In this document: one piece after another, positions 5,597 to 9,604 of the stretch
How the letters are laid out: each line of letters starts with the position of its first letter
How positions within the stretch are numbered: the stretch's first letter is position 1
Assembly: GCA_016201085.1 (NCBI GenBank)
Contig: JACQDO010000248.1
Span: forward strand, 1-9,604
DNA from: Hyphomicrobiales bacterium
Lineage (GTDB): Bacteria; Pseudomonadota; Alphaproteobacteria; Rhizobiales; Xanthobacteraceae
Direction: 5' to 3'
DNA length: 9,604 bases
Position numbers and translations under genes: made by a program
Notes under the pieces: generated by a model
Seen by the model: the letters and a program-made list of their open reading frames with translations, nothing else
Told to the model about the DNA's origin: nothing
Databases searched by the model: none

Positions 5597-6588
5597 TAAT
5601 TGCTCAATTTGATGTTGGCGGCCACCACGATCTTGCCGAATTTCGTGCGCTCGGCATCGACGAAATCCTTGAACTGCGCGGCATTCATCGGCCGCGGCAC
5701 GATGCCCTGTGGCGCCAGCTTGTCGGCCATCGCCTTGTCGGCGAGCGCCTTGTTGACGATGCCGTTAAGCCGGTCGACGATCTCGGGCGGCGTGCCGGCG
5801 GTGCCGAACAGCGCGAACCAGTTGAGCAGCTCGTAATCCTTCAGGCCGGGCGCGCCATCGCTCAAGGGCGCCACGTCCGGCAATTGCGGCATGCGCTCCT
5901 TGGAGGTGACGGCGACCGCGCGGATCTTGCCGGCGTCGATCAGCGGCAAGGCGGCCGCGAGGCTCGAGAAGCTCATGGTGACGGTGCCGGTCGCGACGTC
6001 CGTTACCGCCGGCGCCGAGCCGCGATAGGGCACGTGCAGCACCTGGATGCCCGCCATGGTGTTCATCAATTCGCCGGCGAGCTGTTGCGGATTGCCGACG
6101 CCCGACGAGGAGAACGACAGCTTGCCGGGATTGGCCTTGGCCTGCGCCACCAAGTCCTGGGGGTTCTTGATCGGCGAATCGGCTTTGACCACCACCACGC
6201 AGGGCACGATGCCGATCAGCGCGATCGGCACCAGCTCCTTGGCCGGGTCGTAGGCCATCTTGTCCTTGAACAGGAAATGATTGATCGCCACCTCGCCCGA
6301 GGCGCACATCAGCAGCGTGTAGCCGTCGGGCGGCGCCTTCGCCACCACGTTGCTGGCGAGCATGGCGCTGGCGCCGGTGCGGTTCTCGATCAGAACCGTC
6401 TGGCCGAGCGCGGCCTTCATCGGCTCCTGCAACAGCCGCGCCACCAGATCGACGCCGCCGCCGGCCGCGTAGCCGACCATCATGCGGATGGACTGATTGG
6501 CGTATGTCGATTGCGCGGCGGCTTTCCCGGCGCCGGCGGCGAGCAGGGCCGCGCCCGAACTTGCCAGCAGATGGCGTCGCGTCAGCAT
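5596..6588 (-). CDS. Tripartite tricarboxylate transporter substrate-binding protein (Bug/TctC family)
   Basis: A 330-residue exported solute-binding protein of the Bug family (PF03401), the periplasmic receptor of tripartite tricarboxylate transporters; substrates of relatives are mostly carboxylates or aromatic acids. The N-terminus MLTRRHLLASSGAALLAAGAGKAAAQ is a signal peptide with a twin-arginine-like TRRHLL and probable cleavage after AAA or AAAQ. Typical family marks are IRMMVGYAAGGGVDLVARLL (34-53), IENRTGASAMLASNVVAKAPPDGYTLL, VPYRGSAPAVTDVATG and the FGTAGTPPEIVDRLN region. The length is normal. GGGGAGGG just upstream of the ATG is a strong ribosome-binding site. No TctA or TctB membrane subunits are in the window, as is common for orphan Bug genes. 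The downstream cupin may be part of the same catabolic or sensing unit. Confidence 0.93.
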   Translation of the reverse strand: MLTRRHLLASSGAALLAAGAGKAAAQSTYANQSIRMMVGYAAGGGVDLVARLLQEPMKAALGQTVLIENRTGASAMLASNVVAKAPPDGYTLLMCASGEVAINHFLFKDKMAYDPAKELVPIALIGIVPCVVVVKADSPIKNPQDLVAQAKANPGKLSFSSSGVGNPQQLAGELMNTMAGIQVLHVPYRGSAPAVTDVATGTVTMSFSSLAAALPLIDAGKIRAVAVTSKERMPQLPDVAPLSDGAPGLKDYELLNWFALFGTAGTPPEIVDRLNGIVNKALADKAMADKLAPQGIVPRPMNAAQFKDFVDAERTKFGKIVVAANIKLSN

Positions 6589-6605
6589 GAGACCCTCCCC
6601 TTTGG

Positions 6606-6611
6606 ATTATA
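6606..6611 (-). promoter_or_regulatory. Candidate -10 element for the TctC-type gene
   Basis: A perfect TATAAT on the minus strand, 17 bases before the ATG at 6588. Transcription would start just ahead of or in the GGGGAGGG ribosome-binding site, giving a very short leader. No convincing -35 is present, so support is modest. Confidence 0.3.
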
Positions 6612-6685
6612 TGTCATTGTAGGCCCACTATCCTTGTCCCCGCCATTACCATACCTTGGCGAGGCTGGCACCTGAGAGCGAGCTC

Positions 6686-7810
6686 GTGCGCATCCTGAAT
6701 TATCCTCGTTTATTGGCGGTCATCGGACTGTGCGGTCTGGCCAATCCGGCCGGGCTCTCGGTCGAGGTCGGCAATCTCGGGTTCATTTCCGGCGCGCTGG
6801 CTCAGCCCGCGCTCACGAAACCACAATCGGATGCGCTCACCGCCTACAACAAGACCGTGCGGGATTTCAGGGCGATCCTGAGCGAGCGGCGCGCGCAGAT
6901 CAATTCGCATCAGACGCTGCCCGATGTGCCGGGACAGGCGCTCTATCTTGCCCGCGTCGGCATGATGGGTGCCTACAAAGACCTGACCGACGTGCTGCCG
7001 TCCAGAATCGGCAGGCCCAATAAATACAAAATTCCTCCGGCCTACTTCGATGCCGACAACGAGCCGCTGATCGACGAGTATAAGAATCTTTTCGCCATCA
7101 TGCAGGCGCCGCCCGCCGATGCGCAGAAATCCGCGACGCCATTCAAGGACGTTGTCGACCTGGGCACCGTCGTTGCGCGGATCAAGGGTCTCGATGCGGC
7201 GCATGCCGAAGTGGCGGGTCGCATCAGTCTCGCCGTCTTCTTCGCCGAGACGGACGGCCAGCAGAACATCGGCAATGCGCGCTCGAATGCCTACAAAGGA
7301 AGTTTTCAGACCGGGGTGTCGGAGGATAAAAATGGCCGGAAGAAATGGGCGGCCATCAAGAAATCCGTGGCAGCCCTCGATCCCAAACTGAACGCGCGCG
7401 ACGACAAGGAAGAAGCGCGGGTCGGCAATTCGGATCAGCGATACAATCACTGGACCGGCGTGAGAAACGGCCTGATGAACGCGCACGCGGACCTTTTCCC
7501 GAAAATTCCGGCACTCATGAAAGCCTTGCCGGAACCGATCGATCAAATGAGATTTTTCGAGCTGATCCAGATCATTCCCAGCCCCGCCAAAACCGCGCTC
7601 AATTCGGGCAATCTGCTCAATTACCGGATTTCCGAACCGCGAATCATGGGATATTTGCGCAACAACAGCATGTTTGCCTTTGGCAAGACCGACCGGGCGA
7701 GAACGTCCGTAACCATGCGCGAAATTCTGGATTCGATGTGGCTGTTTAATGATATGTTCGAGCGGGCGCTGGCCAAATTTGGCGAGATCAAAGCGCAGCC
7801 AAAAGGTTGA
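6686..7810 (+). CDS. Exported protein of unknown family with a lysozyme-like motif
   Basis: I do not recognise this 374-residue protein. From the GTG at 6686 the N-terminus has a hydrophobic stretch (residues about 8-20) and an ALA site at 37-39 before QPALTKPQ, so it is probably exported. The frame is open from a TTG at 6656, which would spoil the signal peptide. The mature part is mainly helical by appearance. The striking segment is residues 184-210, with AVFFAETDG followed by NARSNAYKGSFQTG. Its layout (Glu188, then N-A-x-S-x-A-x-K-G-x-x-Q) resembles the catalytic Glu and GxxQ region of lytic transglycosylases. The rest shows no similarity I can name. The stop is 21 nt before the DUF1906 gene on the same strand, suggesting a two-gene operon acting in the periplasm. 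Confidence 0.75.
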   Translation: MRILNYPRLLAVIGLCGLANPAGLSVEVGNLGFISGALAQPALTKPQSDALTAYNKTVRDFRAILSERRAQINSHQTLPDVPGQALYLARVGMMGAYKDLTDVLPSRIGRPNKYKIPPAYFDADNEPLIDEYKNLFAIMQAPPADAQKSATPFKDVVDLGTVVARIKGLDAAHAEVAGRISLAVFFAETDGQQNIGNARSNAYKGSFQTGVSEDKNGRKKWAAIKKSVAALDPKLNARDDKEEARVGNSDQRYNHWTGVRNGLMNAHADLFPKIPALMKALPEPIDQMRFFELIQIIPSPAKTALNSGNLLNYRISEPRIMGYLRNNSMFAFGKTDRARTSVTMREILDSMWLFNDMFERALAKFGEIKAQPKG

Positions 7811-7831
7811 GCGTCGGGCAGCGGGGGGACA

Positions 7832-8884
7832 ATGTCGATCGTATCGCGACGAACATTTGGCAAGGGTCTGCTGGCGAGCACTTTGCTGCCGGGCCACGCG
7901 GCGTTGGGGCAACCCAACGATGCGGCCAGCATCGCCATTATCGATACGCCGCATAATGCGGCAAAAGCCGCGTCGAAGTTGGCGGCCCAGAATGTGAAGG
8001 TGGTCGTGCGGTTTTTCGCGCGCAAGCCCCAGCCGCATCTACGCGAAAAGATCATGGCATCCGACGGCAACATGATCGACGGCGTTCGCGAGCCGACCGT
8101 TCTGATCAGAAACGACCTTTCGATCGTTTCTCTCTACCAGTATCGCAACAATCTTCCCGAGAAATTCCTCAAGGGACTGGAAGACACCGGTTCGGCAAAG
8201 GCGGAAGTCGCCGCCGATGCAAAGGCCGCGCTGGATCAGGCGCGGTTGGTCGGGCAGCCGGAAGGCTCCGCGATCTATTTCGGTGTCGACTTCAATGTGA
8301 ATCGCGCCGCCGTGGATCCTGTTCTCGAGTATTTTCGTGCCATCGGCCGGACGGTCGGCAGCCGTTATGCCATCGGAGTTTACGGGAACGGGTTCGTCAA
8401 CCGTGTGCTGCGCGAAGAAAAACTCGTGGCGTACAATTGGCTCAGCACGTCGCGATCGCACACAGAAACCGTCGATTTCTACAACAGCGGACAATGGCAT
8501 CTTTTCCAGAACCAGGTTGACCGTCGCTGGTTTGGGCCAACCGGCAAATGCTCAACCGGCCTCGATGTCGATACCAACCTGCAGAACCCCAAGGTAGCCA
8601 GCATTGGCGCCTGGGGAGCGGGAGAAGTGGACAGAAGCCGCAACCAGAAGATTTTCGATCAACGCCGCTTTGCGATCCGCGCAACGCCGGTCGAGAGCGG
8701 CGCAGGCGGCGGCTGCAAATCCGATAACCGCGTGCCGCGCAACGCCAATGTCAGGATTCTCGTGCAGTCCGGCGCCTGGTCCAGCGTAGACATCGACGAA
8801 GACGGCAAGGCCGACGGCCAGATAAGGACGTCCGACTTGACATCCAATCTCGCGACGATGCCGCCTTGGGGATCGGCGTCATAA
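7832..8884 (+). CDS. Tat-exported DUF1906 / GH25-like protein with C-terminal SH3-like region
   Basis: A 350-residue protein with a Tat signal: SRRTFGK at residues 5-11, then LLASTLLPGHAALG, with probable cleavage near residue 26. The main domain (about 33-255) matches the DUF1906 / Rv2525c-like glycoside-hydrolase-like fold related to GH25 lysozymes. Marks are AIIDTPHNAAKAASKL at the start, YFGVDFNVN (149-157), YAIGVYGNG (179-187), WHLFQNQVD (222-230) and GLDVDTNLQ (243-251). Asp38 and Asp153 are candidate active-site acids. A C-terminal part (about 275-340) looks SH3-like and contains DxDxDGxxD (320-328), a calcium-loop pattern. Rv2525c of Mycobacterium is also Tat-exported and affects the cell wall. 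Enzyme activity is not proven for this family. A G-rich ribosome-binding site (7823-7828) precedes the ATG. Confidence 0.82.
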   Translation: MSIVSRRTFGKGLLASTLLPGHAALGQPNDAASIAIIDTPHNAAKAASKLAAQNVKVVVRFFARKPQPHLREKIMASDGNMIDGVREPTVLIRNDLSIVSLYQYRNNLPEKFLKGLEDTGSAKAEVAADAKAALDQARLVGQPEGSAIYFGVDFNVNRAAVDPVLEYFRAIGRTVGSRYAIGVYGNGFVNRVLREEKLVAYNWLSTSRSHTETVDFYNSGQWHLFQNQVDRRWFGPTGKCSTGLDVDTNLQNPKVASIGAWGAGEVDRSRNQKIFDQRRFAIRATPVESGAGGGCKSDNRVPRNANVRILVQSGAWSSVDIDEDGKADGQIRTSDLTSNLATMPPWGSAS

Positions 8885-9097
8885 GACGAGCGCAGTGCCG
8901 AGTGTAGTTAAGCGAACGCGATGTCCGGCGGCTGGCTTGCCCGCTCGTCCGGCGTAAAGTCGAGGGCCTGCTCGCCGCCAAGCCCCTGTTACCGCCTCCG
9001 ACGCAACTTCGCGACGCTGCATTGGCACCTGACGAACCAATCGCAGCGGCACCGGCAAGCCCGTCAACTGAAGAAACCATGTCGCAGCGCAATAGGC
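8885..9097. other. 213-nt gap between convergent genes
   Basis: No gene I can name lies here. One plus-strand frame stays open from 8908 to 9120 without a stop and reads like proline-, alanine- and glutamate-rich protein (for example LAPDEPIAAAPASPSTEET), but has no credible start and runs into the RidA gene. It could be a remnant of a lost gene. No clear terminator hairpin with a T-run was found for either convergent gene. Confidence 0.3.
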
Positions 9098-9475
9098 TCA
9101 TGGCAAGGCCGCAACCACCATAACTTCAACGAGCATCCCAGGTCGCCAAAAGTCGGTCGTGAGGCAAGCCCGCGCCGGAGGGTTTGCCGGATCGACCCAC
9201 TCGTTCCAAACAGAATTGTGATCTTCGAACAGACGCATGTCAGCGATCCAGACCTGGGCGCTTAGTAGCTGTGATTTGTCGGTTCCCGCGAGGTTGAGAA
9301 GCTCATCGACGCGTCGCAGCACTTGAGCGGTCTGGGTTTTGATATCGCCGACAATCGGGTTGGGGGTGATGCCGGCGAAATAGGCGACGTTGCCGTGAAC
9401 GACGGCCTGGCTGATGATCGGCTGACCGCGATTCTCGTCTGATATTTGTCTAATTTCGTGGCGTATGATCGACAT
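9098..9475 (-). CDS. RidA-family (YjgF/YER057c/UK114) protein
   Basis: A 125-residue protein of the Rid superfamily, small trimeric cytosolic proteins; RidA itself hydrolyses reactive enamine/imine intermediates to keto acids. Family marks are VVHGNVAYFAG (25-35), the VLRRVDELLNLAGTDKSQLL helix (52-71), VWIADM (75-80) and PPARACLTTDFWRPGMLVEV (99-118). Arg102 corresponds to the substrate-carboxylate arginine of RidA (Arg105 in E. coli). The position matching RidA Glu120 is Met119, so this belongs to a non-RidA Rid subgroup that may lack imine deaminase activity. AAAGGGGA is a good ribosome-binding site before the ATG at 9475. It lies 56 nt downstream of a quinone oxidoreductase gene on the same strand, likely co-transcribed. 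Confidence 0.92.
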   Translation of the reverse strand: MSIIRHEIRQISDENRGQPIISQAVVHGNVAYFAGITPNPIVGDIKTQTAQVLRRVDELLNLAGTDKSQLLSAQVWIADMRLFEDHNSVWNEWVDPANPPARACLTTDFWRPGMLVEVMVVAALP

Positions 9476-9513
9476 GATGTCCCCTTTCCGTGGATTGGCC
9501 GAAGTCGTTTTGC

Positions 9514-9530
9514 CGGCCTTTTTGAGGCCG
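9514..9530. repeat. Hairpin between the oxidoreductase and RidA-family genes
   Basis: CGGCCT, loop TTTTG, AGGCCG: a 6-bp stem just past the oxidoreductase stop (9532). On the minus strand no T-run follows, so if it terminates transcription it does so weakly; read-through into the RidA-family gene is expected. Confidence 0.35.
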
Positions 9531-9531
9531 C

Positions 9532-9604
9532 TTACTCGAATGGAAGCATGACGATCGAGCCCGTTGTCTTGCGTCCCTCGATGAACTTGTGCGCGGCTGC
9601 AGCC
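9532..9604 (-). CDS. NADPH:quinone oxidoreductase / zinc-type alcohol dehydrogenase, C-terminal fragment
   Basis: The last 24 codons of a gene that continues beyond the window. The visible end is AHKFIEGRKTTGSIVMLPFE followed by TAA. The pattern AHxxxEGRKTTGSxVLxP is the standard C-terminus of medium-chain dehydrogenase/reductase proteins of the quinone oxidoreductase (QOR) branch, NADPH-dependent enzymes that reduce quinones or enones. Cofactor and active-site regions are outside the window, so the substrate class is only inferred. Confidence 0.75.
   Translation of the reverse strand, partial: AAAAHKFIEGRKTTGSIVMLPFE

Noticed and set aside
5314..6675. 453-codon plus-strand open frame across the cupin and TctC-type genes
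   Set aside because: It is antisense to two well-recognised genes, is rich in Arg, His, Gly and Asp as expected for a mirror frame, and has no ribosome-binding site.
6710..8038. 442-codon minus-strand open frame opposite the exported pair
   Set aside because: Composition is typical of an antisense shadow. The plus strand has signal peptides, a Tat motif and DUF1906 marks.
8921..9265. 114-codon plus-strand open frame overlapping the RidA-family gene
   Set aside because: The second half is antisense to a clear RidA-family gene and the first half has no domain, signal peptide or ribosome-binding site.

Overview
The window is GC-rich chromosomal DNA whose gene content suggests an alphaproteobacterium of the Hyphomicrobiales (Bradyrhizobium, Rhodopseudomonas or Pseudolabrys-like). 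Evidence is a Bug/TctC solute-binding protein, small rhizobial-type secreted proteins, a Thivi_2564-type micro-membrane protein, and a GCGCATGACC...GGTCATGCGC palindrome of the kind scattered through these genomes. The assignment is inferred from composition and gene content; no rRNA is present.

Layout: (1) 1-137, the right end of an IS5-family element, abutting a tiny membrane protein gene (138-299, minus). (2) 449-1153, two minus-strand envelope genes: a small glycine-rich secreted protein and a lipoprotein. (3) 1369-3839, a tight plus-strand operon of an MlaC-like periplasmic lipid-carrier protein, a LolD/MacB-type ATPase and a FtsX/MacB-type permease. (4) 3868-4700, a minus-strand Fic toxin with its antitoxin gene, downstream of the 3' end of a tRNA-Leu(TAA) (4900-4985). 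(5) 5040-6588, a minus-strand pair of a Bug/TctC substrate-binding protein and a cupin, separated by the palindromic repeat. (6) 6686-8884, a plus-strand pair of exported proteins: an unrecognised protein with a lysozyme-like motif, and a Tat-exported DUF1906/GH25-like protein with a calcium-loop-like motif near its C-terminus. (7) 9098-9604, minus-strand RidA-family protein preceded by the 3' end of a quinone oxidoreductase gene.

The strongest candidates for something little described are the MlaC plus MacB-type ABC operon, which suggests envelope lipid export or trafficking without the usual MlaFEDB partners, and the exported pair at 6686-8884, which looks like a cell-wall-acting module. 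The Fic antitoxin reading frame has an unusual 154-nt overlap with the toxin gene that may reflect a frameshift. No CRISPR array, rRNA or phage structural genes are visible.
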